Assembly (NCBI RefSeq): GCF_000745835.1
Contig: NZ_JQKB01000027.1
Coordinates: 1 to 64,000, forward strand
DNA from: Belnapia moabensis DSM 16746
Lineage (GTDB): Bacteria; Pseudomonadota; Alphaproteobacteria; Acetobacterales; Acetobacteraceae
Direction: 5' to 3'
Length of the DNA stretch: 64,000 nt
This document shows positions 12,486 to 20,541 of the stretch, in pieces. Made by a program: the position numbers and the translations under genes. Within the stretch, counting starts at the first letter, position 1. Each line of letters begins with the position of its first letter. The notes beneath the pieces are model-generated. The model did not search any database, was not told the origin of the DNA, and saw only the letters and a list, made by a program, of their open reading frames with translations.

Positions 12486-12997
12486 GCCGGCACGTAGCCC
12501 TTGGCGTAGGCGAGCTTCGTGCCGCGGTGGTGGGCGTGGCAGATGGCGACCGCGAGCGCATCGGCGGCATCCGAGCGGCGGATGGTGGCGCCGGGGAGCA
12601 GGCGGCGGACCATCGCCTCCACCTGGGTCTTGTCGGCATGGCCGGTGCCGACCACGGCGCGCTTCACTTCCATCGCCTGGTACTCGGATACATGGATGCC
12701 GGAGAGGGCGGGTGTCAGCAGCACGACGCCGCGGGCCTGGCCGAGCTTCAAGGCGGCGCCGGGGTTCTTGTTGACATAGGTATGCTCGACCGCCGCCTCC
12801 TGCGGGCGCCACTGCTCGATCAGCACCGCGAGGCCGCGGTGGAGGGTGCAGAGGCGCTCGGCGAGCGGCTGGTCGGCATCGGTGGAGATGACGCCGTCGG
12901 CCAGGTGGCGGAGGCGGTTGCCGATGCTCTCCACCAGGCCCCAGCCCGTATGCTGCAGGCCGGGGTCGAGGCCGAGGAGGCGGACGGAGCCGGTCAG
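12482..12997 (-). CDS. ruvC: Crossover junction endodeoxyribonuclease RuvC
   Basis: Resolves Holliday junctions by paired nicks. Catalytic acids are visible in [19 protein letters not shown] and [16 protein letters not shown]. No ATG, GTG or TTG exists in frame near the domain start. The likely start is CTG at 12997 ([10 protein letters not shown]), which overlaps the yebC stop as CTGA and gives 171 aa, the family norm. The next upstream canonical start (13144) would add about 49 residues of yebC shadow sequence. The gene is certain; the start is an inference. Confidence 0.9.
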   Translation of the reverse strand: MTGSVRLLGLDPGLQHTGWGLVESIGNRLRHLADGVISTDADQPLAERLCTLHRGLAVLIEQWRPQEAAVEHTYVNKNPGAALKLGQARGVVLLTPALSGIHVSEYQAMEVKRAVVGTGHADKTQVEAMVRRLLPGATIRRSDAADALAVAICHAHHRGTKLAYAKGYVPA

Positions 12998-13743
12998 GCG
13001 GAGAGCCGCTGCGACACGGCCTCCGACACCTCGAAATTGGCGTAGACGTTCTGCACGTCGTCGCTCTCGTCGAGGCGGTCGATCAGCTTGAGGATGTCCT
13101 GCGCCTTCTCCTCGTCGAGGTCGATGCGGATATTCGGCACCCATTCGATGCGGGCGCTTTCCGGGCTACCGAAGCGGGCCTCGAGCGCGTCGCGGACGGC
13201 GAAGAAATCCTCCGGCGCGCAGGTTACCTCGTGGCCTTCCTCGTCGGACTCGACGTCCTGGGCGCCGGCCTCGATGGCGGCTTCCAGCATCGCCTCCTCC
13301 TGGCCGGGGAGGCCGGGGAACCAGAGGACGCCCTTCCGCTCGAACTGGAAGGAGACGCTGTTGGTCTCGCCGAGCGCGCCGCCCGCCTTGGCGAAGGCGC
13401 TGCGGATGTCGCCCGCCGTGCGGTTGCGGTTGTCGGTCAGGGCTTCCACGATGATGGCGACGCCGTAGGGGCCGTAGCCCTCGTAGCGGACCTCCTGGTA
13501 GTCCTCGCCCTGGCCGGCCTGGCCGGCGCGCTTGATGGCGCGGTCGATGGTGTCGCGCGTCATGTTCGAGGTGAGCGCGGCCTTGACCGCGGCGCGCAGC
13601 CGCGGGTTCATTGCCGGATCCGGCAGGCCCATCTTGGCGGAGACCGTGATTTCGCGGATCAGCTTGCCGAAGGCGCGGGCCTTCTTGGCGCCTTGGGCCG
13701 CCTTGCGGTGCATGATGTTCTTGGCGTGCGAGTGGCCGGCCAT
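12994..13743 (-). CDS. yebC: YebC/PmpR family DNA-binding protein
   Basis: 249 aa, starting with the family signature [21 protein letters not shown]. The conserved [14 protein letters not shown] and FERKGVLWF motifs are present. Family members act as transcriptional regulators, and recent work on some homologues links them to relief of ribosome stalling at proline runs. The gene lies directly upstream of ruvC, a common arrangement. Confidence 0.96.
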   Translation of the reverse strand: MAGHSHAKNIMHRKAAQGAKKARAFGKLIREITVSAKMGLPDPAMNPRLRAAVKAALTSNMTRDTIDRAIKRAGQAGQGEDYQEVRYEGYGPYGVAIIVEALTDNRNRTAGDIRSAFAKAGGALGETNSVSFQFERKGVLWFPGLPGQEEAMLEAAIEAGAQDVESDEEGHEVTCAPEDFFAVRDALEARFGSPESARIEWVPNIRIDLDEEKAQDILKLIDRLDESDDVQNVYANFEVSEAVSQRLSA

Positions 13744-13863
13744 GGCCCCAGCCTTCTCCCGTTCCTGAGATTCCGAATGAAGAGCGGCTTATAGCGAGCG
13801 CGGAGCCCGAGCGCCACGGGGAGGCTTGCGGATGTGGGGCGCGGGCTGGCAGGCTTCCTCTCC

Positions 13864-14493
13864 ATGGATGCCATGCCGCCCGCCGATCCCTTCGCTGTCG
13901 CCACGCTCGAGGAGCTGGCGCGGCATTACGACCCGCCACGCGAACTGGTGCTGAAGAAGGTGATCCCACGGCTGGAGGCGAAGGCGATGGCCTTCATCGC
14001 CGCCTCCCCCTTCGTCATCCTGGCGACGGTCGGGCCGGAGGGGGTGCATGCAACGCCCCGCGGGGATGCGCCGGGCTTTATCCAGGCACTCGACGACCGG
14101 ACGCTCGCCTTGCCGGACCGGCGGGGGAACAACCGGCTGGATGCGCTGAGGGACATCATCGCCAACCCGGAGGTGGCGCTGCTCTTCCTCGTCCCCGGGG
14201 TAGGCGAGGCGCTTCGGGTCAACGGGACGGCACGGATCACGGCGGACCCAGCGCTGCGCGGGCGCTTCGAGGAGCGGGGCAAGCTGCCGGCGACCGTGGT
14301 GCTGGTCAGCCTGCGCGAGGCCTATATGCAATGCGCCAAGGCGGTGATGCGCTCCAAGCTCTGGGGCGAGCGGGAGCGGCCGGGGACGGTGCCGAGCATG
14401 GGCGAGATCATCTCGGCCCATACCGGCGGCATGGTCGACCCGGCCTCCTATGACAAGGAAGCGCCGCAACGGCTGATCGATACGATGTACTGA
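13864..14493 (+). CDS. Pyridoxamine 5'-phosphate oxidase-family flavin-binding protein
   Basis: 209 aa from ATG 13864; ATG 13873 is also possible. The split-barrel fold is recognisable from FIAASPFVILATVGPEG, HATPRGDAPGF, LALPDRRGNNRLDALRDI and LRVNGTARI, matching the PPOX-class FMN/F420/heme-binding group. The substrate is unknown. It is transcribed away from yebC, and its stop abuts the stop of the convergent small gene with no gap. Confidence 0.85.
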   Translation: MDAMPPADPFAVATLEELARHYDPPRELVLKKVIPRLEAKAMAFIAASPFVILATVGPEGVHATPRGDAPGFIQALDDRTLALPDRRGNNRLDALRDIIANPEVALLFLVPGVGEALRVNGTARITADPALRGRFEERGKLPATVVLVSLREAYMQCAKAVMRSKLWGERERPGTVPSMGEIISAHTGGMVDPASYDKEAPQRLIDTMY

Positions 14494-14730
14494 TCAGGCT
14501 TCCGCCGGCTCACGCTCGCGGCGGGGCTGGGTCTGCGGGGCGGGGACGGGGCGACGCTGGCCGGCCTCGCGGCGGCGGGCGGCGGCCTCACGGGCGACGG
14601 CGTCGCGGAGCGCGCCCTCATAGCTCAGCCCGCCGGCGGCGCCGCCGAGGATCGAATTGCCGAGCCCGAAGCGGCGCGTGTCCTGGCGGTCCATCTCTGC
14701 CATCCCTGGCTGCCCCGCGGATTCGTGCAT
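14494..14730 (-). CDS. Small hypothetical protein
   Basis: 78 aa, or 69 aa from the second Met at 14703. No recognised domain. It has a Gly-rich middle (GNSILGGAAGGLSYEGALRDAV) and a charged, Pro/Arg-rich C-terminus. It ends exactly where the convergent PPOX gene ends. Support is only an open frame in a gap otherwise without a gene. Confidence 0.5.
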   Translation of the reverse strand: MHESAGQPGMAEMDRQDTRRFGLGNSILGGAAGGLSYEGALRDAVAREAAARRREAGQRRPVPAPQTQPRREREPAEA

Positions 14731-14776
14731 ACCTGCGGGGGTGATCGCGATAACAAGAGCGCGATCAGAAGGGAAC

Positions 14777-16144
14777 TTACGCCTTTACAATATGTGGCCC
14801 AATGAGGCCGAGCCGGGCGCAGACATTGCGGGTGTCGATCAGCAACGGAAGTCCGGCGGCGAGGTCGGCATAGTCGATGCCGTCATGGTCGGTGACGATG
14901 AGGCCGGCCTGGATGCCGGACAGCGCCTCCCGCCCCGGGCCGATGCCGCGGCAGCCGGCGAGGCCCGGGTGGTCGGGCTGGGGCGGGATGACCGGGACCA
15001 GCGGGTCGAGATGGAGGACCTCGGCGCCGCGTTGCACCAGCATCTCCATCAGGACCAATGCGGGGCTGTGGCGGAGATCCTCGAGGTTGCGCTTGTAGCC
15101 GAGGCCGATGACGAGAATCCGGCTGCCGCGGAGGCCCCTGCCCTGTTGGCGATCCAGCGCCTCGGCCAGGCGGTCCAGCACGTGGCGGGGCATCGCCGCA
15201 TTGATCTCGCTGGCCAGGTCGATGAAGCGGGTGGCGACGCCATGCGCTCGCGCCTGCCAGGTGAGGTAGTGCGGGTCGACCGGGATGCAGTGGCCGCCGA
15301 GTCCCGGGCCGGGGAAGAAGGGCATGTAGCCGAAGGGCTTGGTGCGGGCGGCTTCGATCACCTCCCAGATGTCGATTCCCATCGGCTCGAAGACCAGCTT
15401 CAGCTCGTTCATCAGGGCGATGTTGACGGCGCGGAAGGTATTCTCGGTGAGCTTCACCGCCTCCGCCAGATCGGACGAGGAAACGGGGACGGTGCGGGCG
15501 ACGAAGGCGCCGTAGGGGGCAAGGGCGAGGTCCAGTGAGGGCGGGTCGATGCCACCGATGACGCGAGGGATGCTGGCAGTGCGGTGCTGGGCATTGCCGG
15601 GATCTTCCCGCTCCGGCGCGTGGGCGAGGAAGAAGTCCTCGCCGCAACGGAGGCCGGTCGCCTCCAGGATCGGCTGCACGACGCCGCGGGTGGTGCCGGG
15701 GTAGCTGGTCGATTCGAGGACGATGAGCTGGCCGGGGCGGAGATTGGCCGCGATCAGGCGGGTGGCGGATTCGACCGCGGAGAGGTCGGGCTCGCGGTGG
15801 TGGCCGAGCGGCGTCGGGACGCAGACGAGGATGGCGTCGGCCTCGACGAGCGCCCTTCCCTCCCCGGTGAGGCGCAGGCGGTCGGTGCAGAGGGCGGCGC
15901 GGATCGAGTCGGGGTCGATCTGGCGCAGCGGGCTGCGGCCGGCGGCGAGTCCGGCGAGGCGGGCCGGGTCGGCATCGAGGCCGATCACGTGGAAGCCGGC
16001 CTCGACCAGGGCCAGGATGAGGGGCAGGCCGACATAGCCGAGGCCGATGACGGCGATGGTCGCGTCCCTATCACGGAAGCGGGCGTTGAGCGACTCGGCG
16101 AGGCCGACGGAATGCGGCAGGCATGGCGGCAGCGAATCCGGCAT
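14777..16144 (-). CDS. Nucleotide-sugar dehydrogenase (UDP-glucose/UDP-HexNAc 6-dehydrogenase family)
   Basis: Oxidises a UDP-sugar to the uronic acid for surface polysaccharide. 455 aa: NAD-binding Rossmann start IAVIGLGYVGLPLILAL (about residue 30), VCVPTPLG, ESTSYPGTT, central domain with AEAVKLTENTFRAVNIAL, and catalytic cysteine motif GPGLGGHCIPVDPHY. The motif set resembles the WbpA/VipA-type enzymes that act on UDP-GlcNAc or UDP-ManNAc more than UDP-glucose enzymes, but the substrate cannot be fixed. The 5' flank (16145-16200) is unusually AT-rich and probably holds its promoter. Confidence 0.9.
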   Translation of the reverse strand: MPDSLPPCLPHSVGLAESLNARFRDRDATIAVIGLGYVGLPLILALVEAGFHVIGLDADPARLAGLAAGRSPLRQIDPDSIRAALCTDRLRLTGEGRALVEADAILVCVPTPLGHHREPDLSAVESATRLIAANLRPGQLIVLESTSYPGTTRGVVQPILEATGLRCGEDFFLAHAPEREDPGNAQHRTASIPRVIGGIDPPSLDLALAPYGAFVARTVPVSSSDLAEAVKLTENTFRAVNIALMNELKLVFEPMGIDIWEVIEAARTKPFGYMPFFPGPGLGGHCIPVDPHYLTWQARAHGVATRFIDLASEINAAMPRHVLDRLAEALDRQQGRGLRGSRILVIGLGYKRNLEDLRHSPALVLMEMLVQRGAEVLHLDPLVPVIPPQPDHPGLAGCRGIGPGREALSGIQAGLIVTDHDGIDYADLAAGLPLLIDTRNVCARLGLIGPHIVKA

Positions 16145-16220
16145 GCGGTATTGCTACGATATCGATACGGTATAATCAATCGAAATCGAAACGTACTGGC
16201 TTGGGCAGGCGGCAATTGAA

Positions 16221-16245
16221 AAGGCCGGGCTTCGGGCCCGGCCTT
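16221..16245 (-). terminator. Intrinsic terminator downstream of the RTX gene
   Basis: AAGGCCGGGC and GCCCGGCCTT form a perfect 10-bp stem around TTCGG. On the minus strand the stem ends in a run of four T (CCTTTTC), 44 bp beyond the stop codon of the RTX gene. A textbook rho-independent terminator. Confidence 0.88.
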
Positions 16246-16288
16246 CGCCATGGTTGGACTGAGGGGCGAGAACCCCTCCGACCAGGCT

Positions 16289-18133
16289 TTAGGTGAAGAT
16301 GAAGTCGCTGGTGGTGAGGATTCCGTCAGCGAGGATGGTGATGTGGTTGCCGCCGAAGGACACCTCGCCATCCGAGGTGAAGTTGACTTGGCCAGAGGTG
16401 AAGCCTTTAAGCTCCAGCTTGTCCACGCCGACCTTGAAGTCGAGGATCAGGTCGTCGCCGGAGCCACTGGCGAAGACGAAGGTGTCGGCCCCGTCGCCGC
16501 CGGTCAGCGCGTCGTCGCCCGCGCCGCCGACAATCGTATCGATGCCAGCGCCGCCAGTGATTTCGTCATTGCCGGCGCCGCCATCGAGCAGGTTGGCGGC
16601 ATCGCTGCCGAGGATGGTGTCGTTGCCCAACCCGGTCTTGATCCCTTCGACCGCGACCAGGTTGAAGTCGAAGACGTCGCTGGGGGCGCGGTTCAGGTCG
16701 ATCGAAAGGTCCACCGCGGCGTCGCCCATGTCGACCGTATCGAATCCGAAACTGCCGTCGATGTAGTCCGAAGTGCCATGGACGTAGATCAAGTCGTTGC
16801 CGCTACCCGCGACGACATAGTTCGAGCCCGTACCCGCGTCGATGGTATCGGCTCCGGTGCCGCCGACGATCGTATCGTTGTCCGCCCCGCCCAGGGCAGT
16901 TGCACCGACCGAGCCGACAATAAAGATAACATCGTTGCCAGCGCCACCGTCGGCGGTATCGCCACCATGGGCCACGATGTAGTCGTTGCCATCGTCGCCG
17001 TACATCTTGTCGGCGCCGTCACCACTGACGAGCATGTCTTTGTCAGCGCCGCCATGAACGGTTGCGCCAAGCGAACCGATGATGTCGATCCGATCGTGGC
17101 CGGCGCCGCCGTCGGCGCTGGCGCCCCCACCGACCACGATGTAGTCGTCACCGTCATCGCCGAAGATGGTATCGGCACCGGTCCCGGCCATATGGACGAT
17201 CGTATCATCGCCGTCGCCGCCATGAACCGTGGCGCCAACCGAGCTGGTGATCTCAATTCGGTCAGCGTCCGCGCCACCGTCGACGCTGTCGCCGTCGCCG
17301 GCCAGGATGAAGTCGCTCCCGTCATCGCCGAAGATGGTATCGGCACCAGCGCCACCGATGATTATGTCGCTGTTGGCGCCGCCATGTACTTCGGCACCGT
17401 CGCCGCCAAGACGGATGTTGTCAAAACCGGCGCCACCGAAGATGGTGTCCCGCCCACCCGCACCAGTGATGGTGTCGTTGCCTTCGCCACCGATGATGCT
17501 GTCGGCACCGGCGCTGCCGGTGATCGAGTCATTGCCGATGCCGCCATCGATTGTTGCCGCGGCGCCGCCGAAGATGTTGATCTGGTCGTTGCCGGCGCCG
17601 CCCTCGATGGTAGCGAGGCCGCCCCAGATGGTGTCGTTGTAGTCCGTCGCGACGAGTTTCTCGAACTCGCCGAACCAGAGGCTCTCGCCGGCGATGTTGC
17701 CCGCCGCGGCGTAGATCACCTGGCCAGCGGCCGCGCGGGCCATGTCGAAGGTATCGGTGCCGAGGCCGCCGCGGATCTGGCCGCCGACACCCTCCTTCCA
17801 GGAGACGAGGTCCTGGCCGCCGCCGGCAACGATCCAGTTCGCTCCGCCGCCGGCATAGATCGTGTCATTGCCATTGCCGGTGGTGATGGCGTCGCCAAGC
17901 GCACCGGGCCCAGAGTCGGCGTCGGCGATCACCGTGTTGTTGCCGTCGCCGAGCTGAACCTGGTCCGCACCGGTGCCGAGGTCGACCGTGGCGTTGCCGA
18001 GGTTGCCGCCCCAGATGGTGTCGTTGCCAGCGCCGGCGAAAATCGTGTCATCGCCAGCGAAGGGGATGATGACGTCGGCATCGTCGGTCCCGTTGATGGT
18101 ATCCGAATTCTGCGTACCAAACCTGTTAGCCAT
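16289..18133 (-). CDS. RTX/hemolysin-type calcium-binding repeat protein, probable type I secretion substrate
   Basis: 614 aa from ATG 18133, with GGAGG at 7-8 nt. Most of the protein is GGxGxDxhxx nonapeptide repeats that form calcium-bound beta-rolls outside the cell. The central part contains three near-identical 54-56 residue units. There is no N-terminal signal peptide. The C-terminus (GADTFVFASGSGDDLILDF, then a short beta-rich tail ending DFIFT) resembles uncleaved type I secretion signals. No enzymatic domain was recognised, so a surface or biofilm role is more likely than a toxin. The putative exporter genes lie about 6 kb away. Confidence 0.85.
   Translation of the reverse strand: MANRFGTQNSDTINGTDDADVIIPFAGDDTIFAGAGNDTIWGGNLGNATVDLGTGADQVQLGDGNNTVIADADSGPGALGDAITTGNGNDTIYAGGGANWIVAGGGQDLVSWKEGVGGQIRGGLGTDTFDMARAAAGQVIYAAAGNIAGESLWFGEFEKLVATDYNDTIWGGLATIEGGAGNDQINIFGGAAATIDGGIGNDSITGSAGADSIIGGEGNDTITGAGGRDTIFGGAGFDNIRLGGDGAEVHGGANSDIIIGGAGADTIFGDDGSDFILAGDGDSVDGGADADRIEITSSVGATVHGGDGDDTIVHMAGTGADTIFGDDGDDYIVVGGGASADGGAGHDRIDIIGSLGATVHGGADKDMLVSGDGADKMYGDDGNDYIVAHGGDTADGGAGNDVIFIVGSVGATALGGADNDTIVGGTGADTIDAGTGSNYVVAGSGNDLIYVHGTSDYIDGSFGFDTVDMGDAAVDLSIDLNRAPSDVFDFNLVAVEGIKTGLGNDTILGSDAANLLDGGAGNDEITGGAGIDTIVGGAGDDALTGGDGADTFVFASGSGDDLILDFKVGVDKLELKGFTSGQVNFTSDGEVSFGGNHITILADGILTTSDFIFT
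16856..17347. repeat. Three tandem 54-56 codon units inside the RTX gene
   Basis: On the minus strand the units run 17347-17180 (56 codons), 17179-17018 (54) and 17017-16856 (54). Each begins GAD(T/K)(I/M)(F/Y)GDDG, passes through a DGGA..D core and contains S(V/L)GAT(V/A)(H/L)GG. A degenerate fourth copy follows (GADTIDAGTG). Confidence 0.85.
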
Positions 18134-18211
18134 AAGAGGCGCCTCCGCATGAACGAAGCGAACAGGAGCCGACCCCCCTATGGGACGCCCCATTCAACCG
18201 ATACCGTTTGG

Positions 18212-18240
18212 TTTATACGCCGTTCACAACCGCTGGTGAA
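18212..18240 (-). promoter_or_regulatory. Candidate sigma70-type promoter for the minus-strand RTX gene
   Basis: Read on the minus strand: -35 TTCACC (18240-18235), 17-nt spacer, -10 TATAAA (18217-18212). It lies about 80 bp upstream of the start codon. Predicted by eye only. Confidence 0.45.
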
Positions 18241-18482
18241 GAAGGCATGCCGTCTCAATTTGTACCAGGGGTGTAGATGGCATTATCTAACGCACGCTTA
18301 AGCCTTGCCGGAACCAGAACCATCACCGTTTGTAATTTTGGTTTCGTCATGGACGGACCAGACAGAAACTGGCTGATATGGATGGGGTATGCGTGGATTG
18401 CCGCACTGCACAATGGCAATTTGAAGCGGTCCTGGGCAGGTCCGGCCCGGTGTAAAGACTTGTCGCCATGATTGCCTGCAGA

Positions 18483-18511
18483 TTGACCAAGCCGCAACCG
18501 ATGGTTAAACA
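18483..18511 (+). promoter_or_regulatory. Candidate promoter for the plus-strand RTX gene
   Basis: -35 TTGACC (18483-18488), 17-nt spacer, -10 TAAACA (18506-18511), ending 57 bp before ATG 18569. The -10 match is weak. Confidence 0.35.
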
Positions 18512-18568
18512 TTGCCCCCATAAGACGGCGCCTTACCGGTGCCCGACATCGACGGTGGGGTGTTTGTC

Positions 18569-19444
18569 ATGGCGGATTTTGCATCGATTGCCGGGGGGCA
18601 GAAACTCAATCTGGCCGAATTCGGCTGGGTGCCGGGCGACGTGGATGCCTTCTATCACATCGAGACCGGCGGGCTGTTCATCGACCGCAGCCTCGCAACC
18701 GGCTTTACCGGCATCGACGCCAGCGGCGCCAATGGAGGCATCGCCTATAAGGGCGGCGACGTCAGCGATACCGGCGCCGGCAACATCGGCAGCCTCAACG
18801 TCGAATGGGGCTTCAAGGGCGGCGAGTACAACGACACGGTCAATGCCGGCGGCGGGGCTGACAAGATCGACGCTGGTAACGGCAGCAACTACGTCGATGG
18901 CGGCTTGGGCGACGACACCATCGTCGCGGGTAAGGACAACGACACGCTGCTCGGCGGCGCTGGCAATGACTCGATCGTCGGCGGCGACGGCCGGAACAAC
19001 ATCCAGGGTGGCGCCGGCAACGACACACTGGTTGGCGGCAGTAATGCCGACAGCATCTCCGGCGGTGTCGGCAATGACAGCCTCTGGGGCGGCGACGGCA
19101 ACGACACGCTGCTGGGCGGCGATGGCATGGACACGCTGACGGGCGATGCAGGCAACGACCTGCTGGTCGGCGGCGCCGGGGCCGACTACTTCACCTATGA
19201 GGACGGCCTCGCCGGCAACGACACGATCCTCGGCTTCAGCTACGGTGAGGACTTCGTGCAGATCAAGGCTGGCATGAACGGCGTCAGCAGCTTGGACGAC
19301 CTGACCGGCAAGATCACCGTCGACGGCTCGAGCGTGAAGATCAGCCTGAGCACCGGCGACACCATCGTCATCAAGGGCGTCACCGGCGCCTCCGCTTCCG
19401 AGCTGGCTGCCAACCCGGAGCAGTGGATCAAGATCGTCAGCTGA
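18569..19444 (+). CDS. Small RTX calcium-binding repeat protein
   Basis: 291 aa from ATG 18569 ([10 protein letters not shown]), preceded by GGTGGGG; a GTG at 18539 would add 10 residues. The N-terminal ~95 residues are not repetitive. About residues 95-215 are RTX nonapeptides ([26 protein letters not shown] and similar). The C-terminal ~80 residues form a beta-rich tail ending in WIKIVS, consistent with an uncleaved type I secretion signal. No signal peptide. It is divergent from the larger RTX gene and upstream of the glycosyltransferase/ABC genes. Confidence 0.82.
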   Translation: MADFASIAGGQKLNLAEFGWVPGDVDAFYHIETGGLFIDRSLATGFTGIDASGANGGIAYKGGDVSDTGAGNIGSLNVEWGFKGGEYNDTVNAGGGADKIDAGNGSNYVDGGLGDDTIVAGKDNDTLLGGAGNDSIVGGDGRNNIQGGAGNDTLVGGSNADSISGGVGNDSLWGGDGNDTLLGGDGMDTLTGDAGNDLLVGGAGADYFTYEDGLAGNDTILGFSYGEDFVQIKAGMNGVSSLDDLTGKITVDGSSVKISLSTGDTIVIKGVTGASASELAANPEQWIKIVS

Positions 19445-19494
19445 TCCGGCCAAGGGTAAAGACTGCGGAAAGCTTTCTCTGATACCCGTGTCTC

Positions 19495-20541
19495 ATGATG
19501 ACGGGGGCAAGAGTTCTGGAAACGATGCACCCAATGCCGGCGACATCCTCGGATGTCGCCGGCTCCGCTTCTGCCCTTCTGCTGACGCTGTCGCCCGGCG
19601 TCGTGCTTCTCGTCCTGCCGGGCGGGCTTCCGGGCATCGATACGGGCAGCCTCTCCCTCGCCTCTGCGCATGGGCCGGTTCAGCCGCCGATGTCCTTGCA
19701 GTCGGTGCCGGGGGCGGCGCCGGGCTTCTCCCTTCTGTTGCTGCGGGCCCAGCCCGGCCTCGCTCCGGGCGAATGGCTGGAGGCCGCTGACGAGGCGGGC
19801 GGCCGGTTGCGGCTGCTGCCCGAGGCGGCAGCCCCCGACCGGGCCTTTGTCGAAATGCCTCCGGCCGCCATCCTGCGGGTGCTGAGCTTCCTGACGTCGC
19901 GCGGGCGTCGCCTGCTCCGCGGCACCGAGGATGCGGCCTTCGCAGCCGCCTGCCATGCCATCGCGGCCCTCGCCGGGTCACCGGAGCGGAGCGCCCGGGC
20001 GGTTGCGCTCTGCGGGGCGGATGCGTTGCTCTGGTCCCTCCCCCAGGGCCTGGCGGCGGAGCCCGCCACCTCCCATGTCGTCGGCCGGGACCGGCTGTCC
20101 CGGGTCAGCCATAGCGGCCAAGCGTTGATCCTCGGCGACTGTTGCTTCGAGGGGGCTTACCTGCTGGCGAGCGGCGCGGAGGGGCCAGTCTGTCCGGCGC
20201 CGGCGCCGGAGCGGTTGCCGACGCTCGGCGAGTTGTCGCGGCGGCAGGACCCGGTGGGGCGCCGCCTCTATCGCCTGGCGACCGCTGAACTCGCCCGGCG
20301 CGCCGTGACCGAGGAGGAGGCAAGGCGGCTGCTGCGCGACCACCAGCTGGTGCAGCCTGCGCAGCCGGCGGCACAGTTGAACCGGCTGGAGGAGCCATTC
20401 GGCGGCGCGCTCGAGCTCGCGGTCGACGACCATGGCGGTGGCTTGTTCCTGCCGGCTGGCTGCGCGACCCGCTCGGGCTTGTCGACCAGCTCACCCTGCA
20501 GGGGCGGTTCAGCGAGCAGCGGCTGCCGCCGGAGCGGATGA
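19495..20541 (+). CDS. N-terminal part of a glycosyltransferase-associated protein, ends by frameshift
   Basis: The frame is protein-like for about 318 residues and then turns into low-complexity sequence after GGGLFL near 20450. The neighbouring frame takes over there with AGWLRDPLGLVDQL, which runs directly into the GT2 domain. One missing base at about 20449-20451 would restore one protein of about 745 aa. No family was recognised for residues 1-300. Treat this and the next entry as one gene unless the frameshift is confirmed. Start options are ATG 19495, 19498 or 19525. Confidence 0.6.
   Translation: MMTGARVLETMHPMPATSSDVAGSASALLLTLSPGVVLLVLPGGLPGIDTGSLSLASAHGPVQPPMSLQSVPGAAPGFSLLLLRAQPGLAPGEWLEAADEAGGRLRLLPEAAAPDRAFVEMPPAAILRVLSFLTSRGRRLLRGTEDAAFAAACHAIAALAGSPERSARAVALCGADALLWSLPQGLAAEPATSHVVGRDRLSRVSHSGQALILGDCCFEGAYLLASGAEGPVCPAPAPERLPTLGELSRRQDPVGRRLYRLATAELARRAVTEEEARRLLRDHQLVQPAQPAAQLNRLEEPFGGALELAVDDHGGGLFLPAGCATRSGLSTSSPCRGGSASSGCRRSG

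Larger units (their letters stand above)
18134..18568. other. 435-bp intergenic region between the divergent RTX genes
   Basis: No convincing gene is present. The stretch is clearly less GC-rich than the rest of the window and holds candidate promoters for both directions. The minus-strand ribosome site lies inside a perfect 10-bp palindrome, GAGGCGCCTC, at 18136-18145. Short open frames on both strands lack ribosome sites and recognisable sequence. Confidence 0.7.

Noticed and set aside
16250-18301. 683-codon plus-strand open frame opposite the large RTX gene
   Set aside because: Repetitive D/V/A-rich sequence is the mirror of the RTX repeats; the minus frame has a ribosome site, RTX motifs and a terminator.
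18255-18521. Small open frames on both strands in the RTX intergenic region
   Set aside because: No ribosome site, no similarity to known small proteins, and they overlap the candidate promoters.
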